Below are positions 34,201 to 43,218 of a DNA stretch of 64,000 nt, in pieces (the stretch's first letter is position 1; each line of letters begins with the position of its first letter). Position numbers and translations under genes: made by a program. The DNA comes from Mycobacterium sp. 1100029.7. Its GTDB lineage: Bacteria > Actinomycetota > Actinomycetes > Mycobacteriales > Mycobacteriaceae. A model generated the notes under the pieces. That model did no database searches. It saw only the letters and a program-made list of their open reading frames with translations, and was not told where the DNA came from. The stretch lies in contig NZ_LZSC01000038.1 in the NCBI RefSeq assembly GCF_001665235.1, positions 1 through 64,000 of the forward strand, in the 5' to 3' direction.

Positions 34201-35571
34201 GTGAGCATCTTGCTCTTCGGGGTTTCGCACCGTAGTGCGCCGGTTTCCGTTCTGGAACAACTCAGCATCGACGAATCCGATCGCAACAAGATCATCGATC
34301 GGGTGTTGCAGTCGCCGCTGGTCACCGAGGCCATGGTGTTGTCGACCTGCAACCGGGTCGAGGTCTACGCGGTGGTCGACGCGTTCCACGGCGGTCTAGC
34401 GGTCATCGGGCAGGTGCTGTCGGAATACTCCGGAATGTCGATGGCCGACCTCACCAAATACGCCTACGTGCGCTACAGCGAGGCCGCCGTCGAGCACTTG
34501 TTCGCCGTCGCCAGCGGCCTGGATTCCGCGGTGATCGGCGAGCAGCAGGTGTTGGGCCAGGTGCGCCGCGCCTACTCCTCCGCCGAAGCGAACCGAACGG
34601 TCGGCCGGGTACTGCATGAGCTGGCCCAACGCGCGCTGTCGGTGGGCAAGCGGGTGCATTCCGAAACCGCGATCGACGCCGCCGGCGCCTCGGTGGTCTC
34701 GGTCGCGCTGGGCATGGCCGAGCGCCGGGTGAACGGCCTGGCCGGCAAGACGGCGGTGGTCGTCGGCGCCGGGTCGATGGGCGCGCTGTCGGCGGCGCAC
34801 CTGATCCGTGCCGGGGTCGACCACATTCTGGTGCTCAACCGGTCGCTGGCCCGGGGACAGCGTCTGGTCCGCAAGATCCGCGAATCCGGCGTGCGCGCGC
34901 AGGCGATGACGCTCGATCGGCTCGCCGAGGCACTGGCCGACGCCGACGTCGTCGTCAGCTGCACCGGCGCTGTGAGCCCGGTCGTCTCGCTGGCCGACGT
35001 CCACAACGCGCTGGCCGCGGCGCAGCGCGACGAAGCCGGACACCCGCTGCTGATCTGCGACCTGGGCATGCCGCGCGACGTCGACCCCGCGGTGGCCGGT
35101 CTGCCCGGCGTCTGGGTCGTCGACGTCGATCGCATCCAGCACGAACCCGCCGCGCACGCCGCCGCCGGCGACGTCGACCAGGCGCGCCACATCGTGGCCG
35201 CCGAGGTCGCCGCCTACCTGGCCGGGCAGCGGATGGCCGAGGTGACACCGACGGTGACCGCGCTGCGCCAGCGCGCCGCCGACGTCGTCGAGGCGGAGTT
35301 GCTGCGGCTGGAAAACCGGCTTCCCGGACTGGAGAGCGCGCAGCGCGAAGAAGTGGCGCGCACGGTCCGTCGCGTGGTGGACAAGCTGCTGCACGCGCCC
35401 ACGGTGCGCATCAAGCAACTCGCCAGCGCTCCCGGCGGCGACAGCTACGCCGAAGCCTTGCGCGAGCTCTTCGAACTCGACCAGACAGCCGTCGACGCCG
35501 TCGCCACTGCTGGCGAATTACCAGTAGTGCCAACGGGATTCGATACCGGCACCCAGCAATCCGCCGAGTAG
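34201..35571 (+). CDS. hemA: Glutamyl-tRNA reductase
   Basis: First enzyme of heme synthesis by the C5 route: reduces glutamyl-tRNA(Glu) with NADPH to glutamate-1-semialdehyde in the cytosol. It has 456 residues. The catalytic cysteine is C50 in [20 protein letters not shown] and [20 protein letters not shown] are conserved, as are the NADPH domain [16 protein letters not shown] and the C-terminal dimerisation helices. GTG start. It is first of the hemA-hemC-hemD-hemB run. The upstream TTGACT at 34106 could be a -35 box, but its -10 partner is uncertain. Confidence 0.97.
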   Translation: MSILLFGVSHRSAPVSVLEQLSIDESDRNKIIDRVLQSPLVTEAMVLSTCNRVEVYAVVDAFHGGLAVIGQVLSEYSGMSMADLTKYAYVRYSEAAVEHLFAVASGLDSAVIGEQQVLGQVRRAYSSAEANRTVGRVLHELAQRALSVGKRVHSETAIDAAGASVVSVALGMAERRVNGLAGKTAVVVGAGSMGALSAAHLIRAGVDHILVLNRSLARGQRLVRKIRESGVRAQAMTLDRLAEALADADVVVSCTGAVSPVVSLADVHNALAAAQRDEAGHPLLICDLGMPRDVDPAVAGLPGVWVVDVDRIQHEPAAHAAAGDVDQARHIVAAEVAAYLAGQRMAEVTPTVTALRQRAADVVEAELLRLENRLPGLESAQREEVARTVRRVVDKLLHAPTVRIKQLASAPGGDSYAEALRELFELDQTAVDAVATAGELPVVPTGFDTGTQQSAE

Positions 35572-35584
35572 CCGATTGGCGCAC

Positions 35585-36532
35585 GTGATCCGAATCGGCA
35601 CGCGGGGCAGTCTGCTGGCCACCACGCAGGCCTCCCTCGTCAAAGACGCTCTCATCGCCAACGGCCACGCCGCCGAATTGGTGATCATCAGCACGGCGGG
35701 CGATCAATCGTCGGCGCCGATCGAAAGTCTGGGCGTGGGCGTGTTCACCACCGCACTGCGCGAGGCCATCCAGGACGGCCGGGTCGACGCGGCCGTGCAC
35801 TCGTACAAGGATTTGCCCACCGCCGACGACCCGAGGTTCACGATCGCGGCGATACCGCCGCGCAATGACCCGCGTGACGCCCTGGTGGCCCGCGATGGCC
35901 TGGTCCTCGGAGAGTTGCCCGCAGGTTCGCAGGTCGGGACGTCGTCCCCGCGGCGGGCGGCGCAGCTTAGAGCATTGGGTCTCGGTTTGGAAATCCGCCC
36001 CCTACGAGGCAACCTAGATACCAGGTTGAACAGGGTAAGCAGTGGTGATCTAGACGCCGTCGTGGTGGCCCGGGCCGGATTGGCTCGACTGGGCCGGCTC
36101 GCCGATGTCACCGAGACGTTAGAACCGGTGCAAATGTTGCCAGCACCGGCTCAGGGGGCGCTCGCCGTGGAATGCCGTTCCGACGACAGCCAGCTGGTGG
36201 CAGTGCTGGCGGAGTTGGACGACGCCGAGACGCGCGCGGCGGTCACCGCCGAGCGAACTCTGTTGGCCCAACTGGAGGCCGGTTGCTCCGCACCGGTGGG
36301 TGCGATCGCCGAGGTGGTCGAGTCCATCGATGAGGACGGGCGGGTCTTCGACGAGCTGTCGCTGCGTGGTTGCGTGGCGGCGCTGGACGGATCCGACGTG
36401 ATCCGTGCGTCCGGCATCGGCGCCCCGGAGCGGGCACGAGAACTGGGGCTCTCGGTGGCTGGGGAGCTACTGGAGCTGGGCGCCGGAGAGCTGATCGGGG
36501 AAGCGCGGCGGGACCCCGCGCACGAGAACTGA
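35585..36532 (+). CDS. hemC: Porphobilinogen deaminase (hydroxymethylbilane synthase)
   Basis: 315-residue cytosolic enzyme that links four porphobilinogens into hydroxymethylbilane. It shows [51 protein letters not shown] and the dipyrromethane-cofactor cysteine C234 in [13 protein letters not shown]. The GTG at 35585 gives the family N-terminus; an in-frame TTG at 35576 is possible. The start lies 13 bp after the hemA stop. Confidence 0.96.
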   Translation: MIRIGTRGSLLATTQASLVKDALIANGHAAELVIISTAGDQSSAPIESLGVGVFTTALREAIQDGRVDAAVHSYKDLPTADDPRFTIAAIPPRNDPRDALVARDGLVLGELPAGSQVGTSSPRRAAQLRALGLGLEIRPLRGNLDTRLNRVSSGDLDAVVVARAGLARLGRLADVTETLEPVQMLPAPAQGALAVECRSDDSQLVAVLAELDDAETRAAVTAERTLLAQLEAGCSAPVGAIAEVVESIDEDGRVFDELSLRGCVAALDGSDVIRASGIGAPERARELGLSVAGELLELGAGELIGEARRDPAHEN

Positions 36533-36565
36533 ATGACCTCAAAAAGGGATGACTTGGGAGCGACA

Positions 36566-38236
36566 ATGACGACGCGAGGGCGCAAGCCGAGACCGGGCCG
36601 CATCACGTTCGTGGGCGCCGGCCCCGGAGACCCGGGACTGTTGACCACGCGTGCGGCCACAGTGCTGGCCAACGCGGCCTTGGTGTTCACCGATCCCGAC
36701 GTGCCCGAGCCGGTGCTGGCGTTGATCGGCAAGGACCTACCGCCCGTCTCCGGCCCGGCGCCTGCCGAGCCGCCTCCCGGGATGGCCGACGGGTCGATCG
36801 ACGGCGAACAGCCGCAGACCGCGCCGACGGTGCTGTCCGGCGGCGCCGACATCCGCCCGGCGCTGGGGGAGCCCGCCGAGGTCGCCAAGACGCTGACCGC
36901 CGAGGCCCGCACGGGCGTCGACGTGGTGCGCCTGGTGGCCGGTGACCCGCTGACCCTGGACGCGGTCATCAGCGAGGTGAACGCCGTCGCGCGCACCCAC
37001 CTGCACATCGAGATCGTGCCGGGCCTGGCCTCGACCAACGCCGTGCCGACCTACGCGGGTCTGCCGTTGGGCTCGTCGCACACGGTCGCCGACGTGCGCG
37101 ACCCACAAGTCGACTGGGAAGCTTTGGCAGCGGCTCCCGGGCCGCTGATCCTGCAGGCCACGCCGACGCACCTGGCCGACGCGGCGCGCACCCTGATCGA
37201 GCACGAGCTGGCCGAGACCACGCCGTGTGTGGTGACCGCGCAGGGCACCACCTGTCAGCAGCGGTCGGTCGAGACGACGCTGCAGGGGTTGACCGACCCG
37301 GCCGTGGTGGCCGGCGCCGGCGACCCCGCGGGCCCGCTGACCGGGCCGCTGGTGGTGACCATCGGCAAGACGGTCAACAGCCGGTCGAAGCTGAACTGGT
37401 GGGAAAGCCGCGCGCTGTACGGCTGGACCGTGTTGGTGCCGCGCACCAAGGACCAGGCCGGCGAGATGAGCGATCGGCTGACGTCCTACGGCGCGCTGCC
37501 CGTCGAGGTGCCGACGATCGCCGTCGAGCCGCCGCGCAGCCCCGCCCAAATGGAGCGCGCCGTCAAGGGATTGGTCGACGGCCGGTTCCAGTGGGTGGTG
37601 TTCACCTCCACCAACGCGGTGCGCGCGGTGTGGGAGAAGTTCGGCGAGTTCGGGCTGGACGCCCGCGCCTTCTCCGGCGTGAAGATCGCCTGTGTCGGTG
37701 AGTCGACGGCCGACCGCGTCCGCGCCTTCGGGATCAGTCCGGAGTTGGTGCCGGCGGGCGAGCAGTCGTCGCTGGGCCTGCTGGACGACTTCCCGCCCTA
37801 CGACAGCATTTTCGACCCGGTCAACCGAGTGCTGCTGCCGCGCGCCGACATCGCCACCGAGACATTGGCCGAGGGTCTGCGCGAACGTGGCTGGGAGATC
37901 GAGGATGTCACCGCGTACCGAACGGTGCGTGCGGCACCACCGCCAGCGGCTACGCGCGAGATGATCAAGACGGGCGGCTTCGACGCGGTGTGCTTCACGT
38001 CGAGCTCGACGGTGCGCAACCTGGTCGGTATCGCCGGGAAACCCCACGCGCGCACCATCATTGCCTGCATCGGACCGAAGACCGCCGAGACCGCCGCCGA
38101 GTTCGGCCTGCGCGTGGACGTGCAGCCCGAAACGGCTGCCATCGGCCCGCTGGTCGACGCCCTGGCCGAACATGCCGCGCGGTTGCGCGCCGAGGGTGCG
38201 CTGCCGCCGCCGCGCAAGAAGAGCCGCAGGCGCTAG
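36566..38236 (+). CDS. hemD: Uroporphyrinogen-III synthase fused to a SUMT-like domain
   Basis: 556-residue two-domain cytosolic protein. Residues 1-250 resemble a uroporphyrinogen-III C-methyltransferase: RITFVGAGPGDPGLLTTRAA, VVRLVAGDPL and CVVTAQGTTCQQRSVETTLQ. It has a Pro/Gly-rich insert around 60-95 in place of part of the usual core, so methylation activity is uncertain. Residues about 275-540 are the HemD cyclase: VLVPRTKDQAGEMSDRL, WVVFTSTNAVRAVW, VCFTSSSTVRNLVG and CIGPKTAETAAEFG. A basic tail PPPRKKSRRR ends it. ATG at 36566 is chosen for its GGGAG site and match to the orthologue; ATG at 36533 is the longer choice. Confidence 0.93.
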   Translation: MTTRGRKPRPGRITFVGAGPGDPGLLTTRAATVLANAALVFTDPDVPEPVLALIGKDLPPVSGPAPAEPPPGMADGSIDGEQPQTAPTVLSGGADIRPALGEPAEVAKTLTAEARTGVDVVRLVAGDPLTLDAVISEVNAVARTHLHIEIVPGLASTNAVPTYAGLPLGSSHTVADVRDPQVDWEALAAAPGPLILQATPTHLADAARTLIEHELAETTPCVVTAQGTTCQQRSVETTLQGLTDPAVVAGAGDPAGPLTGPLVVTIGKTVNSRSKLNWWESRALYGWTVLVPRTKDQAGEMSDRLTSYGALPVEVPTIAVEPPRSPAQMERAVKGLVDGRFQWVVFTSTNAVRAVWEKFGEFGLDARAFSGVKIACVGESTADRVRAFGISPELVPAGEQSSLGLLDDFPPYDSIFDPVNRVLLPRADIATETLAEGLRERGWEIEDVTAYRTVRAAPPPAATREMIKTGGFDAVCFTSSSTVRNLVGIAGKPHARTIIACIGPKTAETAAEFGLRVDVQPETAAIGPLVDALAEHAARLRAEGALPPPRKKSRRR

Positions 38237-38321
38237 TGGCGTCGCAAGCGCGGCGGGGCCGGGCACGGCGGGCCGTCACTACCGAGCACAGCCGGGCGCC
38301 GCGGGTCGCTACCCGAAGCGC

Positions 38322-39305
38322 ATGAGCTCCTACCCGCGGCAGCGCCCGCGCCGGCTCCGTTCCACCCCCGCGATGCGTCGCTTGGTGGCGCAGACATCGC
38401 TGGAGCCAAGGCATTTGGTGCTGCCGATGTTCGTCGCCGACGGCATCGACGAACCGCGACCGATCCCGTCCATGCCGGACGTTGTGCAGCACACCCGGGA
38501 CTCGTTGCGCCGGGCCGCCGCCGACGCGGTGGCAGCCGGGGTGGGCGGGCTGATGCTGTTCGGTGTGCCGCGCGACGAGGACAAGGATCCGACCGGGTCG
38601 GTCGGTACCGATCCCGACGGCATCCTCAACGTCGCACTGCGGGATCTGGCGAAAGACCTCGGTGACGCCACGGTGTTGATGGCCGACACCTGCCTGGACG
38701 AGTTCACCGATCACGGTCACTGCGGCGTACTGGACGCCCGCGGCCGCGTCGACAACGACGCGACGCTGAGCCGCTACGTCAAACTGGCTGTGGCGCAAGC
38801 GGAATCGGGTGCCCACGTGGTCGGTCCGAGCGGGATGATGGACGGTCAGGTCGGATGCATTCGCGACGGCCTGGACGCCGCGGGCTACAGCGACGTCGTG
38901 ATCCTGGCGTACGCCGCGAAGTTCGCGTCGGCGTTCTACGGCCCGTTCCGGGAAGCTGTGAGCTCGAGCCTGTCCGGTGATCGTCGGACCTATCAGCAGG
39001 AACCGGGCAACGTCCGGGAAGCGGTGCGCGAGATCGAGCTGGACATCGACGAGGGTGCCGACATCATCATGGTCAAACCGGCGATGGGCTACCTCGACGT
39101 GCTGGCGGCCGCCGCCGGCGTCTCGCCGGTGCCGGTGGCCGCATATCAAGTATCGGGGGAGTACGCGATGATTTGTGCTGCGGCGCAGAACAATTGGATT
39201 GACGGGAATGCCACGGCCCTGGAATCGCTGATCAGCATTCGGCGCGCCGGAGCCGACATCGTGCTCACCTATTGGGCCGCGGCAGCGGCGGGTTGGCTTT
39301 CCTGA
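38322..39305 (+). CDS. hemB: Delta-aminolevulinic acid dehydratase (porphobilinogen synthase)
   Basis: 327-residue cytosolic enzyme condensing two aminolevulinates to porphobilinogen. Catalytic lysines are K200 (ILAYAAKFASAFYGPFR) and K252 (IIMVKPAMGYLDV). The metal site region ADTCLDEFTDHGHCGV has two cysteines and two histidines with Asp residues, in keeping with a magnesium/zinc mixed type. GPSGMMDGQV is conserved. The ATG at 38322 fits the orthologue; the long upstream open frame overlaps hemD in another frame and is not coding. Confidence 0.96.
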   Translation: MSSYPRQRPRRLRSTPAMRRLVAQTSLEPRHLVLPMFVADGIDEPRPIPSMPDVVQHTRDSLRRAAADAVAAGVGGLMLFGVPRDEDKDPTGSVGTDPDGILNVALRDLAKDLGDATVLMADTCLDEFTDHGHCGVLDARGRVDNDATLSRYVKLAVAQAESGAHVVGPSGMMDGQVGCIRDGLDAAGYSDVVILAYAAKFASAFYGPFREAVSSSLSGDRRTYQQEPGNVREAVREIELDIDEGADIIMVKPAMGYLDVLAAAAGVSPVPVAAYQVSGEYAMICAAAQNNWIDGNATALESLISIRRAGADIVLTYWAAAAAGWLS

Positions 39306-39344
39306 CGCCACGTCGGCGGTAACAATCACACAGATGAGGCTCCA

Positions 39345-39896
39345 ATGACCGCAGCGAGGGATGTCGACCCCAAGCCGTTGTTCTACGAACCCGGCGCCAG
39401 CTGGCTGTGGGCGCTGTCCGGCCCGGCAGCGGCGGGGTCGATGATCCTGATCGAAAAGTGGAGTGGTGCCGCGATATCGCTCTGGGTCCCGGTGATCTTC
39501 CTGGTGATGGTGTCGGCGTTCATCTCCATCCAGGTCAAGGCCGCGCGCATCCACGTCTCGGTCGAACTGACCTCCGACGCGTTGCGGCAGGGCACCGAAA
39601 CCATTCTGGTGCGCGAAATCGTCAAAGTGTTCCCGGAGCCGGAGAATCCGGCGAATTCCGACAAGGAACTGGCGAGGTGGCAGTCGGCGCGAGCGCTCGG
39701 CGAGCTCTTCGGTGTGCCCCGCGGCCGGACCGGTATCGGCCTGAAGCTCACCGAGGGCCGTACCGCGCAGGCCTGGGCCAAGCGGCATCGTCAGCTCCGC
39801 GAAGTGCTGACCCCGCTGGTGCAGGAGCGCGTCGAGCCGGCCCGCTCGGAGGCCGCGGACACCGACCGTCACGACGACGAGGGGTGGCCGCTGTGA
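39345..39896 (+). CDS. DUF3093-like membrane protein (Rv0513)
   Basis: 183-residue membrane protein of unknown function. Two helices near the N-terminus (about 21-60: SWLWALSGPAAAGSMILIEK and ISLWVPVIFLVMVSAFISI) are followed by a cytosolic beta-rich domain (ARIHVSVELTSDALRQGTET, GRTGIGLKLTEGRTAQAWAKR). The PH-like layout suggests a DUF3093-type protein; this family call is tentative. Its stop overlaps the next start (GTGA), so the two are coupled. Confidence 0.75.
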   Translation: MTAARDVDPKPLFYEPGASWLWALSGPAAAGSMILIEKWSGAAISLWVPVIFLVMVSAFISIQVKAARIHVSVELTSDALRQGTETILVREIVKVFPEPENPANSDKELARWQSARALGELFGVPRGRTGIGLKLTEGRTAQAWAKRHRQLREVLTPLVQERVEPARSEAADTDRHDDEGWPL

Positions 39897-40150
39897 TCCG
39901 CCGTGTCCGGGCACTGACCGAACTTGTTCTGGCCGGCGCGTCGCTGGTCGGCGTCGCTGCCTGCTGGCTGCACGCGCGTCACATCGTGAACGTCGCGCCC
40001 ATAACCGACGGGCAGCCGTCGACCACGTCGTTGGTGTACAACCCTCAATTACTGCTGCTGGCCATGCTGTTGGCGATCATCGCCGGGGTGCTGGCAGTCC
40101 TCGGGACGGCCCGGCTGCGGCGCAGTCGCGTCGCTAAGCCGACTTTCTGA
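39893..40150 (+). CDS. Small membrane protein (Rv0514)
   Basis: 85-residue protein with two predicted transmembrane helices: about 9-27 (TELVLAGASLVGVAACWLHA) and 53-75 (NPQLLLLAMLLAIIAGVLAV). A polar extracytoplasmic loop (NVAPITDGQPSTTSLVY) joins them, and the C-terminus is basic (GTARLRRSRVAKPTF). GTG start overlaps the previous stop by 4 bp. The 3' end overlaps the convergent STAS gene by 17 bp. Function unknown. Confidence 0.8.
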   Translation: MIRRVRALTELVLAGASLVGVAACWLHARHIVNVAPITDGQPSTTSLVYNPQLLLLAMLLAIIAGVLAVLGTARLRRSRVAKPTF

Positions 40151-40565
40151 TCAGCGGCAACGCCAACCGGCGGCGGAAGACGACCGCATCGGCCAGGTCG
40201 CCGAAGGCCTCGGGTACCGAGCCGGCGGTCAGGAAGGCCGAATCGCCGTCGCCGGCAACCAGCTGCTCGGTGACATCGGGCCCGGCGACCAGCGTCCACT
40301 CCATGCCGGCTCGACGGCAGTCCTCCTCGAAGGTGTGCAGCAGCGAGAAGCCCGCGCCCGCGAAGTGGGTCACGTCGCTGATGTCGAGCACCACGGGGTT
40401 GTCCCCGACGACGAAACGGCGAAGGCAGTCCCGAATCCGGTCGACATTGACGGCATCGACCTCGCCTCGGACGGTCACCACTGTGGCGAGGTGACGGCAG
40501 TGGGCCCGAACTTGGGCTCCACCACAATCGACGCTGCCTTGCCGAGCGGAGAATGCGATCGTCAT
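40134..40565 (-). CDS. STAS-domain anti-anti-sigma factor (Rv0516c/OprA-like)
   Basis: 143-residue cytosolic protein with a STAS fold: TVVTVRGEVDAVNVDRIRD, PVVLDISDVTHFAGAGFSLL (the serine after AGAGF is the usual phosphorylation position) and HTFEEDCRRAGMEWTLVAGP. The M. tuberculosis orthologue is an osmosensory target of the kinase PknD acting on SigF regulation. The start at 40565 (MTIAFSARQG) is preferred; the frame is open to 40619. It is divergent from the acyltransferase gene, with an inverted repeat between them. Confidence 0.82.
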   Translation of the reverse strand: MTIAFSARQGSVDCGGAQVRAHCRHLATVVTVRGEVDAVNVDRIRDCLRRFVVGDNPVVLDISDVTHFAGAGFSLLHTFEEDCRRAGMEWTLVAGPDVTEQLVAGDGDSAFLTAGSVPEAFGDLADAVVFRRRLALPLIRKSA

Positions 40566-40647
40566 GAACGCCCCATTTCTGGCGGAGGCCGACACCACGC
40601 CGACCGAAGCTAATAACAACGGTGCTCCTGAAACTTAAGGAGACCGA

Positions 40648-40663
40648 CAGTTACGTCTAACTG
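40648..40663. promoter_or_regulatory. Inverted repeat in the STAS/acyltransferase divergent region
   Basis: CAGTTA-CGTC-TAACTG, perfect 6-bp arms, 83 bp from the STAS start and 187 bp from the acyltransferase start. It could be an operator or a hairpin; no match to a known regulator site is claimed. Confidence 0.35.
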
Positions 40664-40849
40664 TTTGCTAAAAAGCTGACGGCCGCGGCCGACGAGCGAC
40701 CACGCCGTCGCCGTCACGCGATCGGGCCCGTGGCGCTGTTAGGCTGCTCTGGCTGCCGGTTGCGAGTCGGGGGGCTTGCGATAGGGCGAAATGCCCGGTC
40801 AGCCGGGTGTGAAGGCGAAGAAACCGCAGAATCCAGACGAAAGAGCATC

Positions 40850-42094
40850 GTGCGCGGCGCAGAGATCAAGGGTGAGATCACGGCCCTGACCGGACTCCGC
40901 ATCGTCGCCGCGGTCTGGGTGGTGCTGTTTCATTTCCGGCCGATGCTCAGTGACATTTCGCCCGACTTCCGCGAAAACCTCGCGCCGGTGCTCAATTGCG
41001 GCGCGCAGGGCGTCGACCTGTTCTTCATCCTCAGCGGGTTCGTGCTGACCTACAACTACCTGGACCGAATGGGCCGTGCCTGGTCGACGCGCGAGACCCT
41101 GCACTTCCTGTGGCTGCGGCTGGCCCGGGTGTGGCCGGTGTACCTGGTCACCCTGCACCTGGCCGCGCTGCTGGTGATCCTGTCGCTGCACGTCGGTCAT
41201 GTGCCGCTGCCCGAGGCCAACGACCTCACCGCGATCAGCTACGTGCGCCAGGTCCTGCTCGTGCAGCTGTGGTTCGAGCCGTTCTTCGACGGGACGAGCT
41301 GGGACGGGCCCGCCTGGTCGATCAGCGCGGAATGGCTGGCGTATCTGCTGTTCGGCCTGCTGGCGTTGGTGATCTTCCGGATGAAGCTGGCCACCCGGGC
41401 GCGAACGCTGACGTTTCTGGCCATTGCGGCCTCGCTGCCGCCGGTGGTGCTTCTGCTGGCCAGCGGGCACTTCTACACGCCGTGGAGTTGGCTGCCGCGG
41501 ATCGTGACGCAGTTCGCCGCGGGGGCGCTGGCGTGCGCCGCCGTGCGCCGGTTGCGACTGACCGATCGGGGCCGCCACATCGCGGGCTACCTCGCGCTGC
41601 TTCTGCTGGCCGCCGTGGTGGGCGTCCTGTACTGGTTCAACGCCCACCCGATCAGCGGTGTCGTGGAGAACGACAGCAGCGGCGTCATCGACGTGCTGTT
41701 CGTGCCGCTGGTGATCGCGCTGGCCGTCGGCCTGGGCAGCCTGCCGCGACTGCTGTCCACCCGGGTGATGGTGTACGGCGGACAGATCTCGTTTTGCCTG
41801 TACATGGTGCATGAGCTGGTGCACACCGCGTGGGGTTGGGCGGTCGACCAGTTCGGCCTCCGGCCCTGGGAGTCGGATTCGCCCTGGAAATGGAACGTCC
41901 TCGGGCTGTTCGCGATCGCCCTGGGTCTGTCCAGCCTGCTGTATCACTTCGTGGAGGAGCCGGCCCGTCGCTGGATGCGCAGGATGGTCGACGTCCGGCC
42001 CGCGAGCGCTCGCAGCGAGTCCGGCGAGCCGGCACCGGCCAAGGTGCACCAGATCGACGGCGGACTGGACTCGGTCTCTGCCCGCGCAGTGTGA
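40850..42094 (+). CDS. Acyltransferase-3 (OafA-type) membrane protein (Rv0517)
   Basis: 414-residue integral membrane O-acyltransferase with about ten helices. AT3 signatures: ALTGLRIVAAVWVVLFHFRP with the catalytic histidine, GVDLFFILSGFVLTYNY, WSISAEWLAYLLFGLLA, then QISFCLYMVHELVHTAW and YHFVEEPARRWMRR. It moves an acyl group (acetyl or longer) across the membrane to a glycan or glycolipid. The next gene is a separate SGNH esterase, so the pair equals a split OafA. The GTG at 40850 is preceded by GAAAGAG; the frame is open to 40730. Confidence 0.88.
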   Translation: MRGAEIKGEITALTGLRIVAAVWVVLFHFRPMLSDISPDFRENLAPVLNCGAQGVDLFFILSGFVLTYNYLDRMGRAWSTRETLHFLWLRLARVWPVYLVTLHLAALLVILSLHVGHVPLPEANDLTAISYVRQVLLVQLWFEPFFDGTSWDGPAWSISAEWLAYLLFGLLALVIFRMKLATRARTLTFLAIAASLPPVVLLLASGHFYTPWSWLPRIVTQFAAGALACAAVRRLRLTDRGRHIAGYLALLLLAAVVGVLYWFNAHPISGVVENDSSGVIDVLFVPLVIALAVGLGSLPRLLSTRVMVYGGQISFCLYMVHELVHTAWGWAVDQFGLRPWESDSPWKWNVLGLFAIALGLSSLLYHFVEEPARRWMRRMVDVRPASARSESGEPAPAKVHQIDGGLDSVSARAV

Positions 42095-42249
42095 CCACCG
42101 CCTCATTTCGCGGGCGAATCTTGCTGTGCCCCACGAGCTCTCGAAGACGTATTCGGCAGTCGCAGGGGCGCTGCACTGGTAGTTTGTGCATTGCCAATCG
42201 CGTGGGGGTGCGACCGCACAACCATGCCGTGCACAGGGGGGAGGCCGGG

Positions 42250-42942
42250 GTGAGTCGTCTGGCCGCATTCGTCGTCAATCTCGCTCTGCTGGTCGGGGTG
42301 ATCGTTGAAGGCGTGCCCTTGGCAGACATGCGGGCCAACGACATCGTCACGCTGGGCTCCCGGCTGTCCCACATCGCGGTGGTCGGCGACTCCTATACGA
42401 CGGGCACCGACGAGGGCGGCCTGGGCCCGCGGGCCTGGACCTCGCTGACCTGGCAGGCGCTGACCAAGCGGGGAATGCAGATCGCCCCGGACGTGGCGGC
42501 TGAGGGGCGGGCCGGGTATGTGGTGCCGGGCGACCACGGCAGCATCTTCCAGGATCTGACTGCGCGAGTGGCCAAGTCCGAGGACGTGCTGGTGGTGTTC
42601 TTCGGCTCCCGCAACGACCAGGGCTCCGATCCCGGTCTATTGGCCGGACGAGCCCGCGACACCTTCACCCTGGCGCGCATGCTGGCGCCCTCGGCGCGGT
42701 TCCTGGTGATCGGGCCGCCGTGGCCAACCGCCGATGTTCCCTGGGACATCTTGCAGATTCGCGACGTGCTGAACTCTGAGGCGCGGGCCGCGGGGGCGGC
42801 GTTCGTGGACCCGATCGGTGCGCGTTGGTTCGTCGACAGGCCCGATCTGATCGGCCCGGATGGGGTGCACCCCAACGATGCTGGACATCGCTACATGGCC
42901 GACATGATTGCACCGCTGATTCGTACGCAACTACTCACGTAA
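42250..42942 (+). CDS. SGNH/GDSL hydrolase (Rv0518)
   Basis: 230-residue exported esterase. An N-terminal hydrophobic segment (SRLAAFVVNLALLVGVIVEGVPLA as residues 2-25, signal or anchor) precedes the SGNH blocks: I VVGDSYTTG with catalytic Ser, II GRAGYVVPGD, III FFGSRNDQ and V DGVHPNDAGHRY with the catalytic Asp and His. It acts outside the membrane and probably works with the AT3 protein upstream. Start GTG with GGGGGGAGG upstream. The 155-bp gap to the AT3 gene contains no gene. Confidence 0.87.
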   Translation: MSRLAAFVVNLALLVGVIVEGVPLADMRANDIVTLGSRLSHIAVVGDSYTTGTDEGGLGPRAWTSLTWQALTKRGMQIAPDVAAEGRAGYVVPGDHGSIFQDLTARVAKSEDVLVVFFGSRNDQGSDPGLLAGRARDTFTLARMLAPSARFLVIGPPWPTADVPWDILQIRDVLNSEARAAGAAFVDPIGARWFVDRPDLIGPDGVHPNDAGHRYMADMIAPLIRTQLLT

Positions 42943-43021
42943 CCGGGCACCCACATTGGAAGCGGGCCGGCCCCCACGTAAATGCCAGCCGCACAAGGGA
43001 TTACGCGCCAACGATTGACGT

Positions 43022-43138
43022 TTAGTCTTCTGCGTGCCGTTCGTAGTCCCACTGTTCCAGGCGTGCTTGCACGTGCATCAACCCAATTCCGGCGACTGGC
43101 GTGACAGCCGCGATGCAAACCAGCAACAGCGGGGACAT
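43022..43138 (-). CDS. 38-residue small membrane protein
   Basis: ATG at 43138 with a near-ideal ribosome site (GGAGG six bases upstream), stop TAA at 43022-43024. The protein begins MSPLLLVCIAAVTPVAGIGL, a single transmembrane helix, then MHVQARLEQWDYERHAED, an amphipathic charged tail. It lies 80 bp downstream of the fused acyltransferase gene on the same strand, possibly in its transcript. I recall similar tiny HAED-ended proteins in other mycobacteria, but that is not checked. Too short for ordinary gene finders; function unknown. Confidence 0.65.
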   Translation of the reverse strand: MSPLLLVCIAAVTPVAGIGLMHVQARLEQWDYERHAED

Positions 43139-43218
43139 TTCAAACCTCCAAAACCCTTTCATTCCTAACACGTTCGGTTTTGTGGCGGGGTTCATTTGCA
43201 AAGAAAGTCATCGCAACG

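Noticed and set aside
38061..38321. Upstream extension of the hemB frame into hemD
   Set aside because: Overlaps the conserved hemD C-terminus in another frame; hemB homology begins at 38322.
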